From the NCBI GenBank assembly GCA_907163375.1, contig CAJQUW010006771.1, positions 558,001 to 622,000 of the forward strand: DNA of 64,000 nt, given 5' to 3'. Positions 51,803-64,000 of this stretch are shown here, in pieces (position 1 is the stretch's first letter; each line of letters begins with the position of its first letter). The position numbers and the translations under genes were made by a program. This DNA is from Prostheceraeus crozeri (lineage: Eukaryota; Platyhelminthes; Polycladida; Euryleptidae). The notes beneath the pieces were generated by a model. That model worked only from the letters and a program-made list of their open reading frames with translations, did no database searches and had not been told where the DNA came from.

Positions 51803-52859
51803 CAAAAACTTTTTCTCTCCGATGGAGCTGGAAATCACCCTACGGATGCAGAATTTGACGCTGAATCCGAATCTTTCCTCCGTTTTCCCATCCGATGCCT
51901 CGTTTTGGCTCTACAGCCCACAACCATCCCAAATTCGCCGTTAACTCTGTCGTTTTTTGCCAATCTCCCAAATCTTAAATGGCGTCTCACATCTAAACGA
52001 AGACAGATATGAACAAGCCGTTTCTTTCAGTGAATTTGTCTCAGTCTTAGCTTTCAAACGAGCTATTGCACGACTTTCTACGATCTCTAGAACCAAAGTT
52101 GGAAGCAACGCTGTCGAGGGGGGGACGTCCCAAAAACTTTTTCTCTCCGATGGAGCTGGAAATCACCCTACGGATGCAGAATTTGACGCTGAATCCGAAT
52201 CTTTCCTCCGTTTTCCCATCCGATGCCTCGTTTTGGCTCTACAGCCCACAACCATCCCAAATTCGCCGTTAACTCTGTCGTTTTTTGCCAATCTCCCAAA
52301 TCTTAAATGGCGTCTCACATCTAAACGAAGACAGATATGAACAAGCCGTTTCTTTCAGTGAATTTGTCTCAGTCTTAGCTTTCAAACGAGCTATTGCACG
52401 ACTTTCTACGATCTCTAGAACCAAAGTTGGAAGCAACGCTGTCGAGGGGGGGACGTCCCAAAAACTTTTTCTCTCCGATGGAGCTGGAAATCACCCTACG
52501 GATGCAGAATTTGACGCTGAATCCGAATCTGGCCTCCGTTTTCCCAGCCGATGCTTCGTTTTGGCTCTACAGCCCAAAACCAGCCCAAATTCGCCGTTAA
52601 CTGTCGTTTTTCCGAAAAATGTTGAAAATTTTTTCTCGCCGATTGAGCTGGAAATCAACCCACAGATGCAGAATTTGACGCTGATTCCAAATCTGGTCTC
52701 AGATCTACCATTGGAGCAGCCGTTTAGACGCTAGAGCCTAAAACATCCCACATTCGCCGTTAACTCTGGCAACCTCGTCGGCCGCTCAAGTCAACACGGA
52801 CGGACAACACTCTCAACCGAGGGGGGCGCTGTGTTTATTGTGGAAGTTTGCTTACTACT
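51803..52859 (-). repeat. Orphan Polinton right TIR (in copy 2)
   Basis: Three units: two of the 46630 type at 51803 and 52131, and one of the 46958 type at 52459, followed by the terminal 70 bp. No Polinton interior is attached, so it arose by duplication of the right end and not by an insertion of its own. Confidence 0.9.
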
Positions 52860-55188
52860 ATTGCACCACGGAACAGTATTTGCCAATTTGTATACCATCA
52901 CGATATAGTACAGCACTAGGGAGAAAACAATACAGCACAGGTAGAAAACAGTACAATTACATCTGTGTAATCCTTTGAGTAATTTTGAATCAAAAATATA
53001 CATGTTTAGGCTACGTACTACCGGTGTATGATGGCTCGACAAAGTGGACGAGCCGACTAAAACGTGGAATCTACATGTACATCGAATTTTCCTTATTTCC
53101 TCTTTTTCCCCATGTGGACTTACTGACATCAATGGCATGTGGAATTTACATAGAATATTCCATATCTTTTCTAAGTAGACATTTGTACATGAATACCACA
53201 TGGGATCAACGCACTCAATTGAATTTTCTACTTTTTTCCACGTGGAAATTTTCACACGAATACCACGTGGAATTTATGTAGATTTTTTCTACCTCTTTTC
53301 CACGTGGACATTTTCACACGAATACCACGTGGAATTGACGTAGATTTTTTTACCTCTTTTCCATGTGGACATTTTCACACGAATACCACGTGGAATTGAC
53401 GTAGATTTTTTTACCTCTTTTCCATGTGGACATTTTCACACGAATACCACGTAGGATCCACGTGGACAATTCCACATCATATCCTCATGAATTCCAAAAA
53501 ATAAAAACAACTTCATAACTAAAATAAAGACAAAAATCCTGCAATTATATCACTTCAAAAAGCTCTGATATAAACTGTTTCGCATCCTTTTAGACGAAAA
53601 AAATTCCACGTGAATTCAAGAATATCACGTAGATTCGAAGTGGAATATATGTAGCAGTTTTCAGTGTGAAGCATTAGCAACTTTTGATGAGTAGCATCTG
53701 ACTTTGATTGATTGTGGAGAGACCCTGAATGCTGAGTTGAAAAGTGTTTAACAGATTCGGAAATAGCTCAAATAAGAGGGCTGACCTATTTTCTAGCGTT
53801 AACAAATGTTTTGATGGCGCATATAAAGTATCAGTAAGTCTGTCAGTAAGATTTTCAATTTTTTGGTGGATTTTTTGTCTTTACCGGCAACTTTTCTGAA
53901 TAACTTGCAATAACAAATTCAGTGTGTTGAACAATGCGTGTATAATTTACACTGCAGTGAGCTTACTTGTAAGTTAAACAAATTAATCCGAAAAAGCTAC
54001 TAATAGTCTTACTTCTAACTTCAGCTACTTTGTATTGCTGTATTTAAGCAAATTTAAATATACTTATTGAATTAGTTTTGAGCTTAATTTACCTAGAGGT
54101 AGTGCAAAGTGTAGAAACCAGCTCAAATTTGCATACAAAAGCTGAATTTAATACAAATCATTTACTGAATTTACTACAAATCATCGACCTTGTTGCATTA
54201 GGAACGAGATCCTCGAAATTCCAACCATCGAAATTTTCAAGATTGCTTGCCTCAAGTGACTCCTTCGGATTCCGAAAATACCCGATTATCACTGTCAATA
54301 TCAGAGGAGTCAGATAACCTAATAAGTCAGACACGCCATCGTCCGATACGTCGGAGTTATCATCAAATTTTCCCGATTGCTATTAAAGCCGATTGTAGAA
54401 GATATTAGCACTTGCAGATATTAACACAATAGCCGAAACATATCGATAGAATAAATCCAAAAAAAAGTTACCAACCTCTACTTGGCTTTTCCAAATCTTT
54501 TAAACAAAGCCGATTGTGTTAATTGCTGACGGTAACATTTTTCGCACGACACATAGATCTTGAACCGGGATCAAGCATTCTCATTTGAAGTGAAAGTAAT
54601 AAAGTAGACCACTGATAAAGTAACTGCATCACTATCAAACTTTGCTGTTCATTCACCGCGCCCACCGGTAATGACGGCATGCTCGATCCTGATTGGTCGG
54701 CAAAATTCGAAGACGTCATCGAAAGACTTGATCCGTTGTAATGAGCGATGATAGCATGGTATTCATGAAATCATCAATAAACTCACGAATTTAACCGTAT
54801 CAGCGACAATATATAGGCCCGAGTATATATACTCGTTTTAGACGCGAAAGGGTTAAGTAGGCCTATCGTTTCCTATATGCTAGCAGTTGATTATTAGGCC
54901 TATTCAGCTTCAAGAATGAGCTAGTCTACCATGTGTTGTTTGTAATCTTGTACATGTACATGTATGTCATCAGTGGCAATTGACAATAAATCACGATACT
55001 TTTGCACCAATCATAGGGGAGACACCCCTATAATGGGCCGGGCTGCTATAACGAGCCAGCAGGATTTCTCCGCTCAGCGATAAGTTGTTCAGCAGCCAAT
55101 GCGTTCACCTCGAGGAGACGGTGTCAGTGACTTGCGTTGCCAAGTTACAGCTCGATCGATGCAGTTAGCGGGAAGCTACAGCCAACAA

Positions 55189-56951
55189 TCACTTTTTCAT
55201 GAAATCCTTGTCATGGTGAGTGTTTTGAATTTTACCGCCTGTGTATACAGATGTAGGTAAATTTTCAAATTGCTTATACATAGAAAAGCATCGGACCCTC
55301 TGCTAACATTTACAAGCGATTAGTTTATCTGAAGTTGAATATGATAGACTAGTGAGATGTTTTCTGTAACATCGCCTCCTGGCCCATTATAGGATGCCAA
55401 ACGTGAATTTGCAAGTTTTTATGAGAATAACTGTGGACTATACATGCTTTGATAACAAAGTTTTTCATGGGCATTTTTGGCATTAGCTAACAATATTAGC
55501 TACCCAACCTACCGGTTCATCGATACAAAATTCGTATTTTAGATGAGTAGTCGATGGAAGAGGCGGTCAAATCGCTTGAATTGGTCAAGCGACAACATGC
55601 GTTTGGCAATTGAGGATGTTCGGCATGAAGGTATATCTGTACGACGGGCAGCAAAGGACCGAAATGTACCTAGAGCAACTCTATAACGGCGTATAAATGG
55701 TGGAAACTCAATAGCAACTGAAGACAAGAAGGTGAGTTCTGAAAAATAGGCCTAGAACTTTTTTGTCGCGTTGTGTTAGAACTTAGGTGCTGGTTTAATT
55801 AGCCTAACCTAATGTGGCAGTTTAGGCTGTAGGTCAATCTCTGTATATTGATCAAATTCCTCAGTATGTTGTCCATCAAGAGAGAGTCAAAGCTTTCACA
55901 ACCAAATTTGTTTGGTGCCTCCGTATTATTTCATTAATCAGGTAAATTACGGCATGAGATTAAACAAAAATGTAGGATAATTGGAAGTCTGTATAATTTC
56001 ATTCAATTTCCCAGTTTCCCGGTCCAGGTGACCGTTCTTCAGACAACAGTTACACATGCATATAGTATCCATCACTGTTGTACATTGACGCTGGTAAGTT
56101 AAGAATATTGACGCTGACGGTGTCAATTTGAAAAACCGTTGACGCTGACTCCGTCAATATTTTCTACTGACGCCTTGAAGCTGAAGGCGTCAAATTTTTT
56201 CGTTGACGCGTACAACACTGGATTGTAGATTTGTGTAGCCGCATTGATATTTTAACTTTCCTTGCAATGTTGGGAATCCATTGATGTTTCCCTTTAAGTT
56301 GTTGTTGACATGTTCTTAATGAGAATTAAATTTTCAGGCTTTCGTCGGAGGATTCCTACCAATTTTCAACAATAAACAAGAGGAGGAACTGGTGAAGCTG
56401 ATTCTTGATATGGAAGCAAAATTCTATGGACTAACTGGCTACGACGTGAGAATACTGGCCTATCAACTCGCTGAGCGGAATGGCATCAGACATCGCTTTA
56501 ATGCTGAGGCTGGAGTGGCCGGGAAGCGCTGGTTGTCATGTTTCATTGAACGACATCCCGAAATCTCAATTCGCTCACCAGAACCAATCATTGTTCTCCA
56601 AAACAAATCCTCGAAGAGTCTTTCAGCGAGCGAGACCTGCCACTTCAAAAGAAAAGAAGAAAGAATAAGTCCAGAGTCAGCACTGTACTTACATCACCAG
56701 ACCATTTGAATGAATTAGAGCAATGCAAGGAAGGTCTATCAAAACCTGCAGTCAAAATTCCTTGCAAACGCAAAGCAAATGCGAGGGACAAGAAGAATGT
56801 CCCTGACAAGAAGTGTGCTTTTGACAATGAGTGCTTATACTGCGGCGAATCATTCGATAGTGTCCCTCGAGAGAAGTGGATCTGCTGCGGAATGTGTGGT
56901 GACTGGGCACATGTTGACTGTACCGCCCTAGACAGTGAGTTTTGCGCATGA
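55189..56951 (+). pseudogene. Pipsqueak/CENP-B-type gene (copy 2)
   Basis: Same as the copy at 49690-51452, 5499 bp away, with identical translated pieces, the same TAA in the Psq domain (55684-55686) and the same missing DDE core. ATG at 55543; second coding exon from 56338. Confidence 0.65.
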
Positions 56952-56971
56952 ATGAACAAGATTATGTTTCA

Positions 56972-57485
56972 ATAGTGTTTTATAATCGACTCATCTGTTT
57001 TATAATCAATTCTTCTTTGTTCTATAGTGATTTATAATCTAATAATCTCTGTTTTTTAATCGACTCATCCCTGCATCTTTTATAATCGATTCATCTTTGT
57101 TTTATAGTGGCTTAAAATCGACTCATCTCTGTTTTATAATCTACTCATCCCTGCATCTATTATAATCGACTCATCTGTTTTATAATCGATTCATCTCTGT
57201 TCTATAGGGCTTTGCAATCTAATCATCTATTTGTAATCGATTCATCTTTGTTTTATAGTGGCTTAAAATCGATTCATCTCTGTTTTATAATCTACTCATC
57301 CCTGCATGTTTTATAATCGATTCATCTGTTTTATAATTGACTCATCTCTGTTTTATGGTCTTTTATAATCGACACATCTGTTTAAATAATCGATTCATCC
57401 CTGTTCTATAGTGTTTTACAATCTTATCATCTATTTGTAATCGCTTCATCTTTGTTTTGTAGTGTTTTATAATCGATTCATCTCA
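56972..57485. repeat. 22-bp minisatellite (copy 2, full length)
   Basis: About 23 degenerate units of TTTTATAATCGATTCATCTCTG. The 180 bp beyond 57302 are not present in copy 1, so this is the original right border of the array. Confidence 0.9.
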
Positions 57486-57944
57486 ATTTTGATGCCCTAT
57501 GGAAAAGTTGATTGTGAACTGTCACTGATTGTTTTGATTGTTTTGCGCGTTTTGGGGCGTAAGGAATCATAGCCCTATTGCCATGATCTGAAGAGTAGGC
57601 CAGCTGTTCAAGTAGGTTGCCGAAATATCTTTTAATCAAACTACATGTAGAATTGTAACATCGCAAAAGTGTCTTGGGTCATGACAGCTAGGTTGGGAGT
57701 TTGGTGCGTCGAAACAATGATCATGGGATCATAGGCCTTGCAACCATCTAATTAAAAAAACACTTAAAAAGATATCTATTTTGCATGTGCTAGGGGCCTA
57801 CAAGTAGATTGATTTTTTCAATAATAAATGGACATTAAATACTGATAATCTACTTGAAATTTGCTAACATCGACCATAATAGAGAAGTTCTCCTTTAAAC
57901 GAGAAGTGGCTCATTATATGCACCCACCCCGGCTAACAAATTAC
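57486..57944. other. Non-coding, nothing recognised
   Basis: Short frames only; no repeat structure noticed. Confidence 0.4.
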
Positions 57945-58260
57945 GTATCTGCTACGTAGCGGGGGAGTAGCAGAAATGCGTAGCAGAAACCAATAAAAAT
58001 GGCGGCATAGACCACGTTCCTGCTACGTAGCATGGTGCTACTTGTTGCTACCAATTGAAACGTTGCTGCTACTGAATTGACCTTACAATGCAAGCTACCG
58101 CTACGCTGAAGCACCAATTGCTACCGGTATGCTACGTAGCAGAACCTTGTGCTACTCTACCTACGTATCTGCTACTGGATGCCACGTAGTGCTACGTAGT
58201 TGCTACTAATTGCTACTAGTTGCTACCAACTGCTACACTGACGCTACGCTACATTTTATC
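57945..58260. repeat. TGCTACGTAGC-rich repeat block
   Basis: TGCTAC or its complement occurs about 25 times in 300 bp, several times as the palindrome GCTACGTAGC. The outer parts (CGTATCTGCTACGTAGCG at 57953 and TGCTACACTGACGCTACGC at 58227) do not form a simple long inverted repeat, so this is either a MITE with many internal hairpins or a degenerate short-period array. Confidence 0.8.
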
Positions 58261-59149
58261 ACCCCTTATTGGCGAAAGTCCACCTCAATCAATACACAGT
58301 CCAACTTAAGAGATGGCTGAAGGCGGGAGGACCATAATTTCACATCATTGATTCACAGTCCAACTTACCCACAGCTATGCAACTATGAAAATCAGAAGGC
58401 GATATTCCGGAATAGCAAAAAACAAACCATCACACAAACGATTCTATTCGAACACATATGCACACATTATCAAATGTCTTTACTCCGGCACTTGATCGTC
58501 TTCCACGTCACCCTCTACGTCCGGCAGCTCAACCCTGCTCCGAGAGAGTTTTCTGGGGGCTTGTTATAGCCAGTTCCCCACAAGGACCTTGATCCTGGCA
58601 TTTCCATTTTGCAATGGAGTTTTCTCATTGCCTCTGAAAAAGGATGATCAATTCTTAAAAAGGGTACTGAAATGCATATGAGATTATAACAAAATAAAAC
58701 TTAGTCTGATACACAGTTAGACACCACTTAGTTTGGAATACGTGCAATTCGTACTAGAAAAAAGAATGTTCCTGTCTACTGATGATGCTACATAGTTGGG
58801 TCAAGTTATGATGTATCAAAATGCACTCTCTGATGAGATGCAACGTTTCAAGCTCATTTGTAAGCTTAGAATATCGACTTTGTTAAGTTTAGCAGTTCTA
58901 ACCACTTTGCAAGTTTTCAGTATATGTAGTAGCTGCTTTGCATAATGCAATTCGGCGGAATATGCGCTTTTTTGAATTTCTAAATTTAGTTCCTCCCACA
59001 TTCACCGAAATCATAATAACCTCGACCTAGACTACGTAGATTTTCATCGAGGTCGGACAGAACAGTAGTCAGATAATTATAGAAACATTTTGCTATTCAT
59101 AATTTTTTATTTCCTCCTTGTTATTCATACTTATTTGTTCCTTTATGCC
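58261..59149. other. Non-coding, small duplication only
   Basis: ACACAGTCCAACTTA at about 58290 and TTCACAGTCCAACTTA at about 58351 mark a short direct repeat of about 60 bp. Nothing else is recognised. Confidence 0.4.
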
Positions 59150-59950
59150 TATTTCTCGGACATTTTTGGACATGATAATGATTATAGCAAATACTATGTA
59201 AGGATAGAAATAGTCCCTCCGTCAGGACGGGCTTTTGCATGGAACGAGACCGAAGATGGGACTTTCAACGAATGTTCTAAACCCTATGACTACTACGAAA
59301 ATGCGCGCCTGCCGAGTTCTAACGTGTTCCTTTGATATGCAGACAAGTTCAAAGAAAAAGGACATGCTGATTGAAAGAAAATCGAAGTTTTCGACCGAAA
59401 TGTTGGTTTGGTGTGTTTGCCCGGACTATGCGAGATGTATTAACTCAAGCGCTGCAGGCCTAGTTTGTGGCATGATATATCTTCAGGTAATGAAGTCATG
59501 TAATCATCTACCTTTGCCTACCAAAACCAAACAAATTTGGATTCAACAAGCATCTTAGGAAGGTAAACATGAATGAAATTTTGATCAAATTTCAGCTCAA
59601 GCCTTGAGCATCTATAACCACTCTTGCAAATATCGCATATAGATTTTGTTCTTAGCACGGGATTAGAACGCAATAGAAGACATGTCATACCGCAAGCTCG
59701 CATAGTCGGACCAAGAATACCAAGCAGATATATTGGACGAAAATTTTCCATCAATTAGCATGTCTATTTCCTTGATCTTGTCTGTAGATCAAAGGAACAC
59801 GCTAGAACTCGGAAGGCGCGCATTTTCGTAGTAGTCATAGGGTATATAACATTCTGTGTCTCGTTCCATGCAGAGGCTCGTCCTGGTGGGACTATAAATA
59901 TATTCCCATGTTTCCATATAGTATTTGTTGCAATCATTCAAATTTTATAA
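59150..59950. repeat. Diverged inverted duplication with coding-like arms
   Basis: The left arm (about 59150-59500) and right arm (about 59580-59950, inverted) match with many differences. Shared landmarks include GCATGGAACGAGAC, CCCTATGACTACTACGAAAA and GTGTTCCTTTGAT. The left arm holds an open frame of 81 codons (59090-59335) with an N-terminal hydrophobic segment and WNETEDGTFNECSKPYDYYE. The right arm has decayed. It could be a gene fragment caught in an inverted duplication or the ends of an old element. No family is recognised. Confidence 0.65.
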
Positions 59951-60639
59951 TGGGCATAAGCTTATAACGAAATTTGCATGATTCTTTTGTCCAAAGTTAG
60001 CGGCTGTTAAGATTGAACGGGAGACCTCATGCCATTAGATGATTTCAATGAATTTTGTGGTTATTTCCAAAATTGCTTTGGAACGATTTTATGTCATGCA
60101 TTGAATAACGCTTTGAGCGTGTCCGTTAAAAATTGTCATCTTTTTATCTGCAATTGTTAGTATAAAGCATATTTATGTTTTCACAAGGCATACCATAATG
60201 TAGTAATTAACCATTTAAAACTATTATAGATAATTATCATATTTTCAATGTGTTGACACAATGTGATCAATAACTTGATAAACATAAATGTCTTCGTTTT
60301 CCTTTCATTCAAGTGCCCGGTGCCAAAGTCAATCAAAGTTATGTAACTTATATCGAGAACAACCTCGACCTCGATTAAAATCTACAGTAACTGAAGTCAC
60401 ATCACTGATTTTTACATATTTTACCAAGTGTGCTCGTCAAAAGGGGGAAACTCGTACAGGAAGCTACACTTGGTCTAAATTTTGAATAGTGTCTGATATC
60501 ACTGTGCTAAATTTTCGGAAGAGCTTGATATAGAATCAAGTATGTTGAGTATCTACCTTGCGTTCAAAAAGTCTTCCATACTTCATTGCTGATTTATATA
60601 AAAATGCATCATTCACTAGTGGACAGAATTGCGGAAACA
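59951..60639. other. Non-coding, nothing recognised
   Basis: AT-rich, short frames only. Confidence 0.4.
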
Positions 60640-60733
60640 TTGCAATTTATATATGATTTTATGCGTTAATTGTAATTTATTGTCATTTTACACGATAATT
60701 GCAATAAAATGATGCAATATATAAATTGCAATT
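60640..60733. repeat. AT-rich hairpin repeat
   Basis: ATTGCAATTTATATA is answered by TATATAAATTGCAAT about 80 bp further on, with weaker internal symmetry (TAATTGTAATTTATTG and CGATAATTGCAATAAA). MITE-like; no target duplication visible. Confidence 0.7.
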
Positions 60734-61980
60734 TTTGTATTTTTCGTTTGCGAAATTTTCACCGTACATTTATCATCATCGATTCATCTCAGTGTTGCTT
60801 CCTTTACAAAGATTTTTGCTCTCTTCAGGATAAAAAATGAAAACATTCATATCATTGCTACTTTTTGTTGATTATAATTGATATCACTGTAGCACACGAA
60901 AATTGTAATAAAAATACCCTAATGACCATATTGCAATATGATCATTATAATACTATATATATATGAGACATGTATTGCACAAAAGCAAATCGCAATCAAT
61001 TTCAGATAACTTAAGGTAATAGTTTTCAAATGATCGATAAATTGATTTCACTTCGGAACTAGAAAACTTAAAAACGACTTTAAAAAACCATTTCACTGCA
61101 AAAATATTTATACCGGCGCTAAAATATTATCATAATCACCTAAATGTTCATATCTGAAACATTTTACAAATATTTATAAATTAATTTGTCGATGTAACAA
61201 AAATGTTTCTGCATACTTATGTAATTGTTACCATTAAACAGTGCAGTAAGCGGAGTTCTGAACTCATCTGTTTAGCTACATGGTAACAATGTTTACGTCA
61301 AATGATTGAAAAATCACAACTTTTTATCACTAGCCAGCAGCTGGTGTCAAAACGGAACCGAATCTCCAAGACAAATACGTGAACAATGGAATTGAACTTG
61401 AACAGTGTAACTTGCAAAGGAGCAGTGTCTGTGTTAATCTTCACATCACATTGAAGTTGATGAACATGCAGTTTGATTTCACAGACAAGCACAATAGCAG
61501 CACCCATATTCACCATACTTCATTAATAATTGCAGCTCTACATTAATATGAGCGTTTGTTTCTTCCTAGCATGCCTTCAGTCGAGGACTTCTATATAATA
61601 CGATCGAGTGACGTCATAACAACATCAATCTTGCCTTACACATAGGATCATTGCTTTATAGAGTGACTCACGCATAGAGTGCACGTGCCCTCGCCGTCTT
61701 TAGTGCGCACTGACTTACTTTACGTTTCTTTTAACAATGCGTGACCTCACTGTCTGGCCATACTGCTGCGCTCGTTTCGATATGCGCTCCTCAGTCGAAC
61801 AGAAGGGCTGTGAATTGTAAAGCTGTCACTGGATGTGCCAACGACTTTTCATGCTGATTCTTTACATTGGTAAACTATGATTTCGTGAAGCTTCTTCGAA
61901 TTGAACGAAATATGATAGAAGTGTGAATCGAATACCTGTGTGACTCAATTTCTGCCGATTCTCTCAAGTTTACGTCATAC
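60734..61980. other. Non-coding, nothing recognised
   Basis: Only short open frames on either strand; no convincing gene or repeat. Confidence 0.35.
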
Positions 61981-62465
61981 ATGCCAAGTCTCCCGCATTT
62001 CGCGGGAGTCTCCCGCATTTTTAGTCAATCTCCCGCTCACCCGCATAATTGCTTAAATCTCCCGCATCATCATTTATTTACGCCGTATTTTAAAGTAGTC
62101 CAACAGTTTTTATCCTTCTAGTGTGCTCTTTCCATCATTCAAATGTAACAGCAAGCGTTCGGACTGATCAGCCACTCACCGCTATCCTATTCTTCGATTA
62201 GCCCTCCTCCATTCCCTCACAACCAATGAGAAGCATGCAATCATCCGTTTATTGAAAAGATAGATTTTCTTTTGATTCACGAACTCTATCTTTTTTATTG
62301 GAAATGTGACAAATTAATTGTCTTCAAAAATAAATATTCTCCATTTATTGAAGGAAATATAGGAAGTTGATAGGGCTTTTAAATATGATTTAATCTAATT
62401 TTACTATTTTTGTTGTTGGATCATTTGATGTTGGGTCTCCCGCATTTTTTTTTGAAACCTTGGCA
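61981..62465. repeat. Repeat with TCTCCCGCAT motifs and short inverted ends
   Basis: ATGCCAAGTCTCCCGCAT at the left and CCTTGGCAT at the right give a short terminal inverted repeat. TCTCCCGCATTT occurs five times, mostly in the left 100 bp and once at the right end in the same direction. No matching target duplication was found and the interior is non-coding. Probably a small DNA transposon remnant. Confidence 0.5.
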
Positions 62466-64000
62466 TCTCTGTTTACGTGCTGGTAAGGAATAGAGCGGAG
62501 GCCACGTAAAAGAAGGTAAGACGATCACTCATGCTACAAACCAAGTTATTATTCCATGAAGTGTGAGTTAAATTGTATTTTAGCTGTAAACGTACACCTT
62601 CATGGTCTCCTTTTTGAAATAATGTGCTTGAGATTGAAAAAAAATTTAACATTTTTTCTAGACCTACCGGTGCTAAAGTTTTTGATTTAAAAACATTGAA
62701 TATTTTTCTGAAATTCAGTAGGAAAGTTCAAGCGTCGCATCATTATCAGCGTGATCATTTTTATACTGTGCTTCAATTGAGGGTTCCATTTCTTTTTCTC
62801 ACTCTGACCCGGGTTTCATTAGGGAATAGATATTGGAGAATGTGACACGTTTGTTTTAGACTGGGTAGGAATTCAAAAACAGCTTATGTTTTACTCCTTT
62901 TTCATCCGGTAGATGTAGCGTTCTAGGTTTACAGCATCAAGGTTTCAGGTAGTATCAGACAATGAAACTAAGTAGGCCTATTGATAGAGGGTAACATTAT
63001 AAATTGGAAATTAGTAAGATTTCTGCAATTTTTTAAGTGTCATACTAAAATCATGAGTTAATGAAATTGAAAAACATGATATTATAATATACTATAAAAT
63101 GAACCAACACATGAGGTCTTGAAATGAAACCTTATTTTCTCAACCACTGAAACGAATTTTAATGCGCACATTCTGCGGTCATGACTCAAAATAATTCAGA
63201 AAAAAGCGCCACTGCACTCGGTTTATGCAGCATGTTTGAGACGAGTAGTAGGTGGATACTTGCTTTTTTTTAGATGGGGCTGCATGAATCCAAATGGTCC
63301 CATCCCCTGATTAAGAAATCGGGCTCAAGCTATATACATTAGACGGCTGACCAAATGGACCTCATTTGTGATTTAGCTGGTTATAAAAGTAAATCGTTTA
63401 ATTTTCATAACGACTGATATGTCAGAGCTTCCGAATGTTTTGTAATCCTGGATATTTTGTGGCAAATGATATCGATCGGCAGTCGCGGGTATAATACTGA
63501 ATCTATTGTGAAGTACTTACGTTGCATTCTTAATATTTTTTTGAATTGTGTTTGCATGCGATACATTATTATAATTGCAAATAAAGTTCTTGGAATTGCT
63601 GAAGATTAAATCAAGTGACTTCTTGGTTTTCTTAGAACAGGAAAAAGAGAAATAATACTGTTTATGTAAGGTACCTTTGGAAGTACATCCAAAACCTCGA
63701 AGCCTATCTTTTAACCCAAGAGGAAAGACTGTGCAAAGAGTTTTTATCCAGAAATCCTCCTAAAGAATGACGGATATGGGCTCGAGTATTCTAAAGTTAC
63801 CTGATATTTCTGTTACTGGCATTTGACAGCCGATGATCTATCTTTCGTAGAATTAGCGATTTATTATATGTGTATACGTTTGATACCCCTTCCATGTTTC
63901 TACACAATTTTTTTTATCTTCCAGGTTTCGGGTAACATCAAAAAGAAATTGTAATGGAGAGTAGTTAAAAAGCATTTGTGTTTAGACCAAACTCCCTCAT
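62466..64000. other. Non-coding, nothing recognised
   Basis: A 73-codon frame at 62624-62845 has no recognisable family. No repeats or RNA genes were noticed up to the window end. Confidence 0.35.

Larger units (their letters stand above)
51803..57302. repeat. Tandem duplication, copy 2 (5.5 kb)
   Basis: Starts abruptly inside a TIR unit (CCAAAAACTTTTTCTC) joined to the minisatellite. It repeats copy 1 at an offset of 5499 bp, including the Polinton right TIR (to 52859), the ATTGCA duplication (52860-52865), 61-bp minisatellite (53234-53459) and 282-bp repeat (53750-54031). The junction shares TCCC between minisatellite and TIR. Confidence 0.95.

Noticed and set aside
1-64000. CRISPR arrays, bacterial operons or rRNA genes
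   Set aside because: No regular spacer-repeat arrays, no ribosome-binding-site layout and no rRNA motifs; the spliced, AT-rich sequence is eukaryotic.

Overview
The window looks like AT-rich, intron-bearing metazoan DNA, probably a marine invertebrate. Short TAGGCCTA-type palindromes recur throughout, as in echinoderm genomes, but the species is only a guess. No complete host gene is recognisable. The window is dominated by DNA transposons nested in one another, plus one large Polinton (Maverick).

Left part (1-18337): an eroded hAT C-terminus (1-1140); a 4.36 kb hAT-like element with CAGGGTGTATGCGG ends and a broken BED-finger transposase (1341-5695); and a 5.4 kb hAT-type non-autonomous element (6058-11482) that holds a second one (9556-11145). 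These are followed by mostly featureless DNA with several hairpin or foldback repeats (14713-14922, 15909-16001, 17072-17261) and one candidate host exon (16364-16478).

Centre (18338-47366): a 29.0 kb Polinton with a perfect 6-bp target duplication (ATTGCA) and roughly 1 kb terminal inverted repeats built from internal units of about 330 bp. It carries the family's core set: packaging ATPase, retroviral-type integrase with chromodomain, major capsid protein, adenain-type protease, penton-like proteins and protein-primed B-family DNA polymerase. It also carries less expected genes: a DEDD-exonuclease-like protein, a RING-like protein, and a minus-strand cluster of two PC4-like paralogues followed by a TBP-like (TATA-binding-protein) gene. 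A right-hand block of small accessory genes has its own TATA boxes. The copy is a fossil with roughly ten breaks, two of them hAT insertions (28853-32453 and 41720-44604) that split genes and have perfect 8-bp target duplications. The first of these itself contains a third hAT (29793-32120).

Right part (47361-64000): host flank, in which about 5.5 kb (from about 46304 to 51802, including the right Polinton TIR) is repeated almost exactly at 51803-57302. This is a very recent tandem duplication or an assembly artefact. Each copy has a 61-bp CACGTGG minisatellite, a 282-bp interspersed repeat also present at 14247, a Pipsqueak/CENP-B-type gene lacking a DDE catalytic domain, and a 22-bp minisatellite. 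After the duplication come a TGCTACGTAGC repeat block, a diverged inverted duplication (59150-59950), an AT-rich hairpin and a CTCCCGC-rich repeat. The rest shows nothing I can name.

How the parts work together: within the Polinton the left two-thirds is a virion, packaging and integration module read rightward, followed by the leftward TBP/PC4 cluster, the rightward penton-like pair, the leftward spliced polymerase gene, and the accessory block. The TBP-like plus PC4-like pairing suggests that the element brought its own transcription-initiation factors. That is the most interesting biology in the window.
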